Below, in pieces: positions 5,895 to 13,798 of a stretch of DNA of 13,798 bases (position 1 is the first letter of the stretch; every line of letters begins with the position of its first letter). The stretch is from Syntrophobacterales bacterium. GTDB lineage: Bacteria; Desulfobacterota; Syntrophobacteria; BM002. The notes beneath the pieces are model-generated. The model was not told where the DNA came from. It did not search any database and was given only the letters and a program-made list of their open reading frames with translations. Position numbers and translations under genes: made by a program. The DNA lies in NCBI GenBank assembly GCA_030601545.1, contig JAUVTM010000030.1, positions 1 to 13,798 of the forward strand. The letters run 5' to 3'.

Positions 5895-6665
5895 ATGAAA
5901 AAGCTGCTACTGGCTTTACTCCTTGCGGTCACAGTCGCCGCCCAGCCCGCTATGGCAGTGGAGAAATTGGAATTGGGCTTCGGCGTTGGTGGAGCACCAG
6001 ATTATGAAGGGTCCGAAGACTATGAACCTGTCCTTCTGCCTTATGCCAGAGCAGATTTGGATTCAGGCCAGTTTCTGCATCTGCAAGGCAACCGCCAACG
6101 AGGTGTCGACTTCAAAGCGAACGTGCTTCCGGATGACATTTGGAGATTCGGGCCAATGCTTGGGTATATCCCTGAACGGGACGATGTCGACAACAATAAG
6201 GTGGATCGCATGCAGAAAGTTGACACCTCCGTTATGGTGGGCATCTTTTGGGGTATCGAGTTTGATGGGTGGGCCGCCGAAATAAAGGCCCAGCAGGATG
6301 CAGTCGGTGGGAATGGCTTCTTGCTCACCTTAGACGTTGGGTACAAAATGCCAATAAATTACCAGTTGATGGTAGGGTTCAGCGCCTTTACGACGTATGC
6401 TGACGGTGACTACATGAATGCTTATTTCAGTGTCGATAGAGGGGACTCGCAGCGCAGCGGGTTAGACCAATACGATGCCGACTCTGGTTTCAAAGATGTC
6501 GGTTTTTTGCTAACCGGTCGCTATAATTTTTACGGGTATTGGAATGTCTTAGCCTTTGGCAGTTACAGTCGGCTCATTGGTGACGCGGCGGACAGCCCGA
6601 TCGTAGATGACGAGGGTGATTCCAACCAGTTTTTGCTTTGGCTCATGCTCTCTTACGACCTCTGA
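5895..6665 (+). CDS. MipA/OmpV-type outer-membrane beta-barrel protein
   Basis: This 256-residue protein begins with a clear signal peptide: MKK, a leucine/alanine-rich core, and a probable cleavage after AMA at residue 21. The mature part starts LELGFGVGGAPDYEGSEDYEPVLLPYARADL, which is the characteristic opening of the MipA/OmpV family. The alternating hydrophobic strands with aromatic residues that follow fit a beta-barrel. The last residues are LMLSYDL, ending in leucine rather than the usual terminal phenylalanine. In Enterobacteria MipA scaffolds a murein hydrolase and synthase, but most family members are uncharacterised porin-like proteins, so I give no symbol. GGAAGGAG at 5885-5892 is the ribosome binding site. 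The region 6666-6741, between this stop and the convergent RsbW-like gene, shows no strong terminator. Confidence 0.85.
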   Translation: MKKLLLALLLAVTVAAQPAMAVEKLELGFGVGGAPDYEGSEDYEPVLLPYARADLDSGQFLHLQGNRQRGVDFKANVLPDDIWRFGPMLGYIPERDDVDNNKVDRMQKVDTSVMVGIFWGIEFDGWAAEIKAQQDAVGGNGFLLTLDVGYKMPINYQLMVGFSAFTTYADGDYMNAYFSVDRGDSQRSGLDQYDADSGFKDVGFLLTGRYNFYGYWNVLAFGSYSRLIGDAADSPIVDDEGDSNQFLLWLMLSYDL

Positions 6666-6741
6666 TTGCTCCTACCTGCCTGATAAGGCGGCAATCCGGA
6701 AACGGCACAGCCTTCTCCACGGTCTCGCGACGGAATACGGG

Positions 6742-7155
6742 CTAGAGAAACATCCAAATTTTCAAAATGTTCTTGTCCTCTTCCCGGCGGTACTCTATCG
6801 CGTTTCTCATGTGACGTACGAATTGTAGACCCAGACCCTCTTCAAGTCGATCCATGGCGGACTTGGAGCGATCCGGCGGCGGGACCGTCAGCGGATTGAA
6901 TTCTCTGCCATCATCTATGACTGTGAGGGCGACCTCCTCTTGCTCGACCTCGATTTGGACCTCAATCTCATGGGACTCTCCATCGTCATATCCATATTTG
7001 ATGATGTTCATGAGAATCTCTTCCAAAATGAGGTTTACCGCGTAAACGAGCTTGGATGATAACGCTCGCGGTTCCAGAAAAACGTTCACTACCTGAAGCA
7101 CATGAGTCAATTCCTGCATGTCGTTAGCAAATGAGATGGAAAGTGTGTTCGCCAC
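6742..7155 (-). CDS. RsbW-like anti-sigma factor / serine kinase
   Basis: This 137-residue stand-alone GHKL ATPase domain resembles RsbW/SpoIIAB. The N box is EEILMNIIKYGYDD, the G1 box VIDDGREFNP, and the G2 region EGLGLQFVRHM; a histidine-kinase phosphoacceptor domain is absent. Family members phosphorylate a STAS antagonist on serine and bind a sigma factor or another target in exchange. The start is GTG at 7155, with GGAGG six bases upstream on the minus strand. Only 28 bases separate it from the stop of the MlaF-GGDEF gene, so the two form an operon. A STAS protein and an RsbU-type phosphatase, its expected partners, are encoded at 12375-13798. Confidence 0.88.
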   Translation of the reverse strand: MANTLSISFANDMQELTHVLQVVNVFLEPRALSSKLVYAVNLILEEILMNIIKYGYDDGESHEIEVQIEVEQEEVALTVIDDGREFNPLTVPPPDRSKSAMDRLEEGLGLQFVRHMRNAIEYRREEDKNILKIWMFL

Positions 7156-7183
7156 AGCAAGCCTCCGCTATAAAGTCTTTGAG

Positions 7184-8395
7184 CTACTCGATACGAAATT
7201 CAAAGTAGGTACTGTCTGTAGATTCCGCATTCGTAAGTACCTCTTTCAACGGGCTCCCTTCCCGGGCTTCGGCGAATCCAGCGGTAATCGACAAATTTAG
7301 CCCGGGTTGCCCTTCACCCTCGATAAAATCACTTACCCTCAACTCTCTGGCTAATTTGATGCAGAACTTTCGGGCCTTATCCATCTTGGCGTTGTGCTGG
7401 ACCACCATTATCTTGTTCATGCCGTAACGGGAACAGGTATCGGTGATCTCGAGCTGTTGCTTCACCCGGGAGGCAAGGTTTTTGACCACGGTCTGACCTG
7501 CCACATGCCCGAGCTTCTCATTGACTTCATCCAGATTTTGCACAGTGAATGAAATGACGGAAAAAGTGATATGGTGGCTTTCCAGCCGGGCCATCTCTTC
7601 TTGAAACTTCCTCTCGCCTTGAGCCTGGGTGTCCATCCCGGTCAGAGCGTCGTGGGGGGTTTCCAGCCCTTGGATGAACTGCTGCACCACCTCGTCAGAG
7701 GCCTGCTGGATTTCCTCCGGGGTGCCTTCGAACCGGATCAGTCCCTCGTCCAACATGGCCACGCGCTGGGAAATGTAAAAAATGTCAGGAATATCGTGGC
7801 TGATCACAACCCCAGTAAACCCGAGCCTTCTTTGGTAATCTGAGATCATGCTGTGTACTGCGCTTTTTCGTATGGGATCGAGACCTGTGGTGGGCTCATC
7901 GAAAAGAACAATCTCTGGTTCAGTCACCAGGGCTCTTGCCAAAGCTACCCGTTTCTTCATGCCTCCGGACAACTGGCTGGGATACTTGTTGTCGATCCCT
8001 TCCAGGTCGAATAACTTCAGTTTGTCCCACACCCGGGTGCGAATCTCCCCTTTCGGCAGGGAGGTAGCCTCTTTCAGAGGAAGGGCGACGTTTTCGTAGA
8101 CACTCATAGAGTCGAAAAGAGCCGTGTCCTGAAACATGTAACTTAATTTGGCTTTTAGGCTGTCTATCTCAGCCCTTTTCATTTCAGACAAGGATCGTCC
8201 CTGGAAAAGAATCCTGCCCGAATCTGGTTCCAACAAGCCAATGATGTGCTTCAGGAGCACGCTTTTACCCGTGCCACTCTTACCAATAATGGTGGTGATC
8301 TCCCCCTGGTAAATGGACAGATCGGCGCCATTTAGAACCTGATTGGCCCCGAACCTTTTGTAGACGTCTACAAACTGAATGAGCGGCTGGTTCAT
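7184..8395 (-). CDS. MlaF-like ABC ATPase fused to degenerate GGDEF domain
   Basis: From the ATG at 8395 the protein has 403 residues. Residues 1-245 are an ABC ATPase closest to MlaF/Ttg2A: Walker A GKSGTGKS (38-45), Q89, signature LSGGMKKR (142-149), Walker B IVLFDEP (162-168) and H200. The M in LSGGM is typical of the Mla family, which moves phospholipids between the membranes. Residues about 246-403 match a GGDEF domain in outline: HDALTGM, then VNEKLGHVAGQTVVKNLA, then RYG, then SITAGFAE. The catalytic RYGGDEF is replaced by RYGMNKI (323-329), so cyclic-di-GMP synthesis is not expected; nucleotide sensing or a structural role is possible. No MlaE, MlaD or MlaC gene is present. An upstream in-frame ATG at 8461 would add 22 atypical residues and has no ribosome binding site, whereas 8395 has a weak GGGA. 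The gene is in an operon with the RsbW-like kinase. Confidence 0.88.
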   Translation of the reverse strand: MNQPLIQFVDVYKRFGANQVLNGADLSIYQGEITTIIGKSGTGKSVLLKHIIGLLEPDSGRILFQGRSLSEMKRAEIDSLKAKLSYMFQDTALFDSMSVYENVALPLKEATSLPKGEIRTRVWDKLKLFDLEGIDNKYPSQLSGGMKKRVALARALVTEPEIVLFDEPTTGLDPIRKSAVHSMISDYQRRLGFTGVVISHDIPDIFYISQRVAMLDEGLIRFEGTPEEIQQASDEVVQQFIQGLETPHDALTGMDTQAQGERKFQEEMARLESHHITFSVISFTVQNLDEVNEKLGHVAGQTVVKNLASRVKQQLEITDTCSRYGMNKIMVVQHNAKMDKARKFCIKLARELRVSDFIEGEGQPGLNLSITAGFAEAREGSPLKEVLTNAESTDSTYFEFRIE

Positions 8396-8740
8396 TCTTG
8401 ATCCCACAACAGTTGGTTGTTTTTCCCCGGGGAGGTCTGCGGCGTTAGTGTTTCTTATCATATTTCGCCAATAAACCTAAACCATAAAAATAGTCATCGC
8501 AACCCACAAAGCGGTTCCCATGGATTTTTGGAGCCCTGTTGATCGTGATAATTGAGGCTTCCTTGTGCCCGCGCTGGTAACCGATGTGAGACCCACAAAG
8601 GAAACCTTGTCGAGAAATTCTTCCCAGTTGAAGCATTTACGGGTAAGATGACCGGGTGTAGACACAGAAAATCCCTTTTCCTTCCCCGTCCCCGCGACAA
8701 GGGGGAGAAGTTTATGGGAAAAGTGAGCAAAGGCCTTGCC
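8396..8740. other. divergent intergenic region upstream of the 182-bp element
   Basis: These 345 bases hold no convincing gene. They must contain the promoter of the minus-strand MlaF-GGDEF/RsbW operon and perhaps that of the plus-strand signalling operon. Bases about 8683-8710 are a C-run followed by a G-run (CTTCCCC to GGGGGAG) that can pair imperfectly. Nothing else stands out. Confidence 0.4.
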
Positions 8741-8922
8741 AGCCCGGATATTTCATGAATTGCTGTCGCGAGATCACGAAGATGGGTGTGCCACCGGGCA
8801 ACCGCAGGGTGTTGGTTCCGAGGCGTACCTGAACGGTACGTCACAGGGGCCGACACCCGAGGACGCCAGGAAGGACGGCCATATCCGTGGTCGCAGCAAG
8901 TGATCCATGAAATATCCGGGCT
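8741..8922 (+). repeat. 182-bp palindromic element with 17-bp terminal inverted repeats
   Basis: The element starts with AGCCCGGATATTTCATG (8741-8757) and ends with the exact inverse, CATGAAATATCCGGGCT (8906-8922). Inner parts are also inversely related: TTGCTGTCGCGA on the left against TCGCAGCAAG on the right, and GGGTGTTGG against CCGACACCC. The centre is a hairpin CGTACC-TGAAC-GGTACG at about 8824-8840. The whole thus forms one long imperfect hairpin, with several differences that would be G-U pairs in RNA. A 30-base identical piece of the left end occurs at 2161-2190. It encodes no protein of note; a non-autonomous mobile element (MITE-like) or a structured RNA repeat are both possible. 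Its right end abuts the ribosome binding site of the hybrid kinase gene. Confidence 0.7.
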
Positions 8923-8936
8923 AGAGGAGCAATTAA

Positions 8937-11900
8937 ATGAAACTTAAGCTTAGCCACAAAATATTGTTTCTTTATGCCGGGGTTAGTTTATGTATCCTGG
9001 TTCTGATGGGTGGTCTCCTCTCATCAAAACTAAGAAAAGAAAAATTTACAACAATCTATAGTAACTTTGGGAATCAACTTAACCACATTGACTTTGCATT
9101 AAACAGTTTTATAAAGGAAGTCGAAGCAGATCTCGAGGCTATTGCTTCAAATGAGTTGGTAATCTCAAGGAATGATGAGGGATTTACTAATTTTGCTGAG
9201 GCTGATGAAAACACTTTTCAATACAACATCGGTGCACTGGAGCAAAAAATAATCAACATATTCAACAGCTATAGAGCAACACACAAATTTGCTAATTCTG
9301 TTTATATGGGCCGGGAAAACGGTAGTTTTGTGCGGTCTCATAAAAGAAATAGATCCACGAAGTATGATCCTAGAGCCAGACCATGGTACATCTTGGCTAA
9401 GGAAAACCCTGGAAAAGTAGTAAGAACTACCCCCTATACCTCCGTAACCTCATTGGATGTAAACATAGGGGTAGTTGCCGCACTCCTAGATGAACAAGGT
9501 CAAGTCTATGGTGTAGTGGGTATTGATATAACCCTTGATAACCTCACAGACTATATTGAAAACATCAAGGTTGGACGCAACGGTTACATGGTTCTGCTCG
9601 ATGAAGATGGCATGTTTTTGGCGAGTCGGAACAAAGCCGAGAGCTTTCAAAGTATTGAGGCAATATACAAAGATGACTTCGACAGACTCTTTGAAGAGAG
9701 TCAAGGGGTTGTAACTCTCACAAAAAACTTGGAAAAACAATACCTCTTTTTCGATACCTCCCCTGAACTTGGTTGGAAGCTTGGCATGATCATTCCTGCG
9801 GAAGAAATCAATTCCGAGGTTAGCAGTTTTGTAAACGGGATACTTTTGGCTCTGCTTTTAGCCCTCGCCCTTCTCAGTGGACTTACCCTTATCGGCCTGC
9901 AAAATTTTGTTGTCAAGCCTTTGAAAAAACTTGACGAAGGAACTGGCCTCATCGCTCGTACAGGTAATCTGGACCATCATATAGAAATTCGATCAGGCGA
10001 CGAAATTGGACACCTGGCCCAGTCATTCAATAAGATGATTGATTCGATTAGCAAGGCAGAAAAGGGTTTGAAAGAATCAGAGGCAGAGCTGAGGAAGCAT
10101 CGGGATCACCTGGAAGAACTGGTGGAGGAGCGGACCAAAGAACTTTCAGAGGAAATCGCCGAGCGCAAGCGGACCGAGGAGGCGCTTAGAGAGAGCGAGG
10201 CCGAGTACCGCTTGTTGGTAGACAATATGCCGGGTATCGTCTACAAGGGATTCGCGGATTGGTCAGTGGCTTTCATAGACGACAAGGTAGAGACAATAAT
10301 AGGTTACAGGGCGGAGGAGTTCAATTCTCGGGAAAGAAAGTGGTCTGACCTTATAGTTGAGAAAGATCTTCAGGGTGCCCGTGAAGCCTTTATCAAGGCC
10401 TTGAAAACGGACAAGTCTTTTGTCCGAGAATACAGAGTCAGGGCCAAGGGTGGAGAGACTCTCTGGGTGAGTGACAGGGGAACTATCGTTTGCAATGAAA
10501 GGGGAGAGGTTGATTACGTCAGTGGAGTCTTTTTTGATGTCACCAAGCGCAAAGAGGCCGAAGAGGAGCTACTCAAGCTATTTCGCGCCATCGAGCAGAG
10601 TCCTGCCACTGTAGTTATCACTGACCGCGAAGGTACGATCGAGTATGTGAATCCCAATTTTGTTGAAGTGACCGGATACAGTGCAGAAGAGGCGATTGGG
10701 CAGAACCCGCGAATTTTAAAGTCCGGTAAACAGAGCACTGAGTTCTATGAGGGGCTCTGGAAGGAGATTCTTAAAGGTAATGTATGGCGTGGCGAGTTTC
10801 ATAACAGGAAGAAGAGTGGTGAATCCTACTGGGAAAGCGCATCTATTTCGCCCATCCGAAATCTAGCAGGTGAGATCACCCATTTTGTAGCCGTCAAGGA
10901 GGACATCACCGAACGCAAGCTCATGGAAGAAGAGTTGATACAAGCCAAGCTGGCGGCAGATGCAGCCAGCCAGGCCAAGAGCGATTTTCTTGCCAACATG
11001 AGCCACGAACTGCGGACACCGTTGAACGGCGTCATAGGCTATGCTCAAATTCTTCAGCGCGATCGGACCCTCAGTAAGAAGCAACGTGAGAGCCTGGATG
11101 GGATAGAAAACTGCGGGCAACATCTACTGAATTTGATCAATGACGTCTTGGACCTATCGAAGATCGAGGCCGGCCGGCTTGAAGTTGATTTGGCGCCTTG
11201 CGACCTGCATCACCTCCTGCAGAGCGTCGCCGACATCATCAGCCAACGTACCGAGGAAAAGGGCTTGGCCTTTTCTCTGGATGTTTCGCCCGAGGTTCCG
11301 CAGGGGATAATCACTGACTCAACCAAGCTCAGACAGGTACTGGTCAATTTTTTGGGCAACTCCGTCAAATTTACCAATGAGGGAAGCATTACGCTTAAAG
11401 TCAAAGAAGCAGCGGACAAGCGGCTAGAATTTATCGTGCAAGATAGCGGCATTGGCATGACGCCCGAAGAGTTGGCCGAAGTCTTCGATCCATTCACCCA
11501 GGCAGAAGGTGGGAAAGTCAGCGGCGGCACTGGTCTTGGTCTGGCAATCAGTCAACGCATAGTGAGTGCACTTGACGGCGAACTGGAGGTTGAAAGCGAG
11601 CCCGGCAAGGGTACGTGTTTCACAATTTTGCACCCCCTTACCGAAGTAGATGGTCTTGATCTAAAAGAACTGGCAGCAGAACCCCTGACGGAGGAGCGAT
11701 ACCATGTGCTGGCGCCGGGTCAGGACATCACCGTGTTGGTCGCCGATGACCGCAGGGTTAATCGTGACATCCTGGTTCAGTTACTTGAATCCGCTGGGTT
11801 CAAAGCCATGGAAGCGGTCAACGGCAAAGAGGCTCTGGAGAAATTACGGCAGCACCGCTTGCCGCTGGTACTGATGGATGTTCGGATGCCTATTATGAAT

Positions 11901-12362
11901 GGGATCGAGGCGACACGAGAGATTCGAAGCGACCCTGCTCTTCGGGACACGGTGGTTATTGCTGTTTCTGCCAGTGTGTTTCCTGATTTCCAGGAAAAAA
12001 TCAGGGAGGTGGGTTGTGATGATTTCATCGGCAAGCCGTTTCGCGCTTCAGAGGTGTTTAGAAAGATTGAACGCCACCTGGAGGTACTATATATTGAGCA
12101 AGAAAAAGAGGAACCAGGTGTGGTGAAAAGAGATGAGCCGCCGCCGCTCCCAGCAGAAGTGGCCAAAGATATAGCGCAGCGTTTGCGACAGGCCGCCGAG
12201 CTTGGGGATGTGACCGAGTTGAAGAAAATCGCAGCAGAACTCGTAGCTCAGCAGGATGGAGCCTCTCATTACGGAGAGGAGATCTCTCAACTGGCGACAG
12301 CGTTTGATTTTGATGGTATAAGAGAATTGGCAGAGGATCTGGAAAAGAATGGAAAAGAGTAA
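8937..12362 (+). CDS. hybrid sensor histidine kinase (dCache-HAMP-PAS-PAS-HisKA-HATPase-REC)
   Basis: This 1141-residue inner-membrane protein has transmembrane helices at about 7-28 and 297-325 flanking a periplasmic dCache_1 sensor with the signature YDPRARPWY (143-151) and GVVGIDI (192-198). HAMP follows at about 326-372, a coiled coil to about 415, PAS domains at about 419-540 and 547-665, and HisKA with the phosphoacceptor H690 in NMSHELRTPLNG. The HATPase domain (about 790-900) has DSGIGM and GGTGLGLAI. A receiver domain (about 930-1055) has phosphoacceptor D981 in LVLMDVRMP. The helical tail at 1070-1141 resembles the C-terminus of other such hybrid kinases and lacks an obvious Hpt histidine motif. 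GAGGAG at 8924-8929 is the ribosome binding site. The next gene starts 12 bases after the stop and carries a receiver domain, so it is a likely phosphotransfer partner. The ligand is unknown. Confidence 0.95.
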   Translation: MKLKLSHKILFLYAGVSLCILVLMGGLLSSKLRKEKFTTIYSNFGNQLNHIDFALNSFIKEVEADLEAIASNELVISRNDEGFTNFAEADENTFQYNIGALEQKIINIFNSYRATHKFANSVYMGRENGSFVRSHKRNRSTKYDPRARPWYILAKENPGKVVRTTPYTSVTSLDVNIGVVAALLDEQGQVYGVVGIDITLDNLTDYIENIKVGRNGYMVLLDEDGMFLASRNKAESFQSIEAIYKDDFDRLFEESQGVVTLTKNLEKQYLFFDTSPELGWKLGMIIPAEEINSEVSSFVNGILLALLLALALLSGLTLIGLQNFVVKPLKKLDEGTGLIARTGNLDHHIEIRSGDEIGHLAQSFNKMIDSISKAEKGLKESEAELRKHRDHLEELVEERTKELSEEIAERKRTEEALRESEAEYRLLVDNMPGIVYKGFADWSVAFIDDKVETIIGYRAEEFNSRERKWSDLIVEKDLQGAREAFIKALKTDKSFVREYRVRAKGGETLWVSDRGTIVCNERGEVDYVSGVFFDVTKRKEAEEELLKLFRAIEQSPATVVITDREGTIEYVNPNFVEVTGYSAEEAIGQNPRILKSGKQSTEFYEGLWKEILKGNVWRGEFHNRKKSGESYWESASISPIRNLAGEITHFVAVKEDITERKLMEEELIQAKLAADAASQAKSDFLANMSHELRTPLNGVIGYAQILQRDRTLSKKQRESLDGIENCGQHLLNLINDVLDLSKIEAGRLEVDLAPCDLHHLLQSVADIISQRTEEKGLAFSLDVSPEVPQGIITDSTKLRQVLVNFLGNSVKFTNEGSITLKVKEAADKRLEFIVQDSGIGMTPEELAEVFDPFTQAEGGKVSGGTGLGLAISQRIVSALDGELEVESEPGKGTCFTILHPLTEVDGLDLKELAAEPLTEERYHVLAPGQDITVLVADDRRVNRDILVQLLESAGFKAMEAVNGKEALEKLRQHRLPLVLMDVRMPIMNGIEATREIRSDPALRDTVVIAVSASVFPDFQEKIREVGCDDFIGKPFRASEVFRKIERHLEVLYIEQEKEEPGVVKRDEPPPLPAEVAKDIAQRLRQAAELGDVTELKKIAAELVAQQDGASHYGEEISQLATAFDFDGIRELAEDLEKNGKE

Positions 12363-12374
12363 CCGGAGCAAAAA

Positions 12375-13544
12375 ATGACCAACCACTCGCCACCATCTAC
12401 GGACAGTCGAGCAGAAGCTGAAAGAATTTTGCTCGTGGACGATAATCCCGCAAATTTGCAGGTGCTGTTTCAGACCCTTGAAGGACGAGGATATAATCTC
12501 TTGGTTGCCAAAGACGGTGAAACAGCCCTAACCATCGTCAAGAAGGCACTTCCAGAGTTGATCCTGTTGGACATTATGATGCCGGGGATTGATGGCTATG
12601 AGGTATGTCGCCAATTGAAGGAAAACCCGGCCACACGTGATATCCCTGTAATTTTCTTGTCGGCGCTCGATGACACCAAGGACAAGGTCCGGGGCTTGGA
12701 TCTGGGGGCCGTGGACTACATTTCCAAGCCATTTCAGGCAGACGAGGTAATCGCCAGGGTTAACACTCATCTTACCATTCACCGGCTGCAACAACAGCTC
12801 CAGGAGCAGAAAGATGCGCTTGAGCGAGAGCTCGAAGTGGTTGCCAAGGTACAATACGACCTCCTCCCTAAACGGCTTCCCGAGATTAAGGGGATGAAGC
12901 TGTCGGCTTATTACCAGACCAGTCGCTACGCTGGTGGCGATTACTACGACATTATCGAACTTCCGGATGAGCGCTGGGGTTTCATGGTGGCGGACGCTGA
13001 AGGCCACAGTACTCCTGCCGCTGTTCGTATGGCCATGACCTGTGCCCTGTTGCGGGGTTATCCGGGAGCGGCCAGCGACCCTGGTGAAGTTCTGAAAGAC
13101 CTCAACAGAACTCTTTGCGAGGTTGTCGGCATGAGTTTCATTACTGCCATTTACGCTGTTTATAATGGACGGGATCAAAGTCTGCGCATAGTAAAAGCGG
13201 GACACATGGACCCACTCCTATACAGGCCTGCCGATGGTGAGACGGCTGAGATTCCTTGCGCTGGTACCTTTGCCATGGGAATAGAGGACTACGGTGAGGT
13301 GCCCTTAACGGAGATCAGTCTGCAAGCGGGTGACAGGCTGTTGTTCTATACAGACGGGCTCACTGAACGGTTCAACCCGGAAGGGGAAATGTACGGCCTA
13401 GAAAGACTGCGCCGGCAACTTTCCAAAGATCACGGGGATAACCCAAGAGAAATACTCGATGCAATTGTTGATGATGCGGAGAGGTTTGCAAAAGGATTGC
13501 CGGCTGACGATGATCAAGCACTTCTGCTCTGCGTTGTGGAGTGA
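12375..13544 (+). CDS. response regulator with SpoIIE/PP2C phosphatase output (RsbU-like)
   Basis: The protein has 389 residues. Residues 17-135 are a receiver domain with acidic pair D22-D23, phosphoacceptor D66 in LLDIMMPG, and K118 in SKPF. A coiled-coil linker at about 136-160 leads into a SpoIIE-type PP2C phosphatase domain (about 175-388), with metal-binding motifs AGGDYYD (D189, D192), VADAEGHSTPAA (D207), YTDGLTE (D327) and the C-terminal DDDQALLL. Such proteins dephosphorylate STAS-domain antagonists in partner-switching systems, and the receiver controls the phosphatase. It starts 12 bases after the hybrid kinase stop and is followed by a STAS gene, which gives a complete signal path. 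All expected catalytic acids are present, so it should be active. Confidence 0.95.
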   Translation: MTNHSPPSTDSRAEAERILLVDDNPANLQVLFQTLEGRGYNLLVAKDGETALTIVKKALPELILLDIMMPGIDGYEVCRQLKENPATRDIPVIFLSALDDTKDKVRGLDLGAVDYISKPFQADEVIARVNTHLTIHRLQQQLQEQKDALERELEVVAKVQYDLLPKRLPEIKGMKLSAYYQTSRYAGGDYYDIIELPDERWGFMVADAEGHSTPAAVRMAMTCALLRGYPGAASDPGEVLKDLNRTLCEVVGMSFITAIYAVYNGRDQSLRIVKAGHMDPLLYRPADGETAEIPCAGTFAMGIEDYGEVPLTEISLQAGDRLLFYTDGLTERFNPEGEMYGLERLRRQLSKDHGDNPREILDAIVDDAERFAKGLPADDDQALLLCVVE

Positions 13545-13589
13545 GCTTAAGCGAAGCAGGAAATGCGAAACAGTTTGAAAGGAGTACGG

Positions 13590-13798
13590 ATGGAAGTTAT
13601 CGAGAAGAAACAGGACGGAATTTGTATTTTAACTCTGAGTGGACGTTTAGATGCGAACAGCTCTTCGGAATTTCGTGAGAAGATATTGCAAATTATCGAG
13701 GATGGCACAAAAAAGGTAATCTTGGATTGCGAGAATCTGGACTACATTTCGAGTGCCGGTCTGCGCGTGGTTTTAGAAGCCACCAAAGAAATAAAGCG
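13590..13798 (+). CDS. STAS-domain anti-sigma factor antagonist (partial, runs off the end)
   Basis: The first 69 codons of a SpoIIAA/RsbV-type STAS protein are visible: an opening MEVIEKKQDGICILTLSGRLDA, then VILDCENLDYISSAGLRVVLEA. The serine that the RsbW-type kinase would phosphorylate is probably S55 in YISSAGLR, aligned with S58 of B. subtilis SpoIIAA. GGAG at 13581-13584 is the ribosome binding site. The gene lies 45 bases after the REC-PP2C stop on the same strand and is its likely substrate. Family length is usually about 100-115 residues, so roughly a third is missing beyond the window. Confidence 0.93.
   Translation, partial: MEVIEKKQDGICILTLSGRLDANSSSEFREKILQIIEDGTKKVILDCENLDYISSAGLRVVLEATKEIK

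Noticed and set aside
8396..8461. N-terminal extension of the MlaF-GGDEF protein from an ATG at 8461
   Set aside because: The extra 22 residues are unlike MlaF N-termini and no ribosome binding site precedes that ATG; the start at 8395 fits the family better, though it is not certain.
8755..8832. A 25-codon frame starting MNCCRE inside the 182-bp element
   Set aside because: The other repeat copy diverges after six codons, and the sequence is constrained by inverted pairing rather than by coding.
12528..13205. Minus-strand frame of 225 codons opposite the REC-PP2C gene
   Set aside because: It has no recognisable domain and lies wholly inside a gene with strong conserved motifs.

Overview
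The window looks like a bacterial chromosome segment, most likely from an anaerobic or microaerophilic Desulfobacterota-type (former Deltaproteobacteria) lineage. That placement is inference. It rests on a MipA/OmpV outer-membrane protein and an MlaF-type ATPase (Gram-negative envelope), a rhodanese/ferritin-like fusion, dense two-component and partner-switching signalling, repeat-rich intergenic DNA, and an apparent selenoprotein. No rRNA, tRNA, CRISPR array or transposase gene was seen.

Layout. (1) 112-1679, plus strand: a MinD/ParA-like ATPase translationally coupled to a small protein that joins a J-like domain without HPD to a RodZ-type HTH. (2) 1680-2250: a repeat-rich spacer with no gene. 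(3) 2251-4186, plus strand: archease followed by the RNA ligase RtcB. The rtcB frame is interrupted by one TGA exactly at the metal-binding cysteine, and a hairpin fitting the bacterial SECIS pattern follows, so I read the gene as a selenocysteine-containing RtcB. (4) 4222-4695, minus strand: a GreA/GreB-fold factor lacking the acidic tip residues. (5) 4977-6665, plus strand: a rhodanese/ferritin-like fusion and a MipA/OmpV-type outer-membrane protein. (6) 6742-8395, minus strand: an MlaF-like ABC ATPase fused to a degenerate GGDEF domain, then an RsbW-like anti-sigma kinase. (7) 8396-8936: a divergent spacer containing a 182-bp element with 17-bp terminal inverted repeats, abutting the next gene's ribosome binding site. 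(8) 8937-13798, plus strand: a large hybrid sensor kinase, a REC-SpoIIE (RsbU-like) phosphatase, and the start of a STAS anti-sigma-factor antagonist cut by the window edge.

How the genes work together. Archease and RtcB form the known RNA-ligation/repair pair. The hybrid kinase, REC-PP2C phosphatase, STAS antagonist and (in the divergent operon) RsbW-like kinase supply all parts of a partner-switching cascade: signal to kinase, to receiver-phosphatase, to STAS dephosphorylation, to capture of the RsbW-like kinase. Its final target is not in the window. The MlaF-GGDEF fusion sits in the same operon as the RsbW-like kinase, which hints at a link between envelope lipid transport and this signalling.

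The most interesting item is the selenocysteine candidate in RtcB (TGA at 3032-3034, hairpin at 3042-3076). Next are the MlaF/degenerate-GGDEF fusion, the acid-less Gre factor and the palindromic repeat element.
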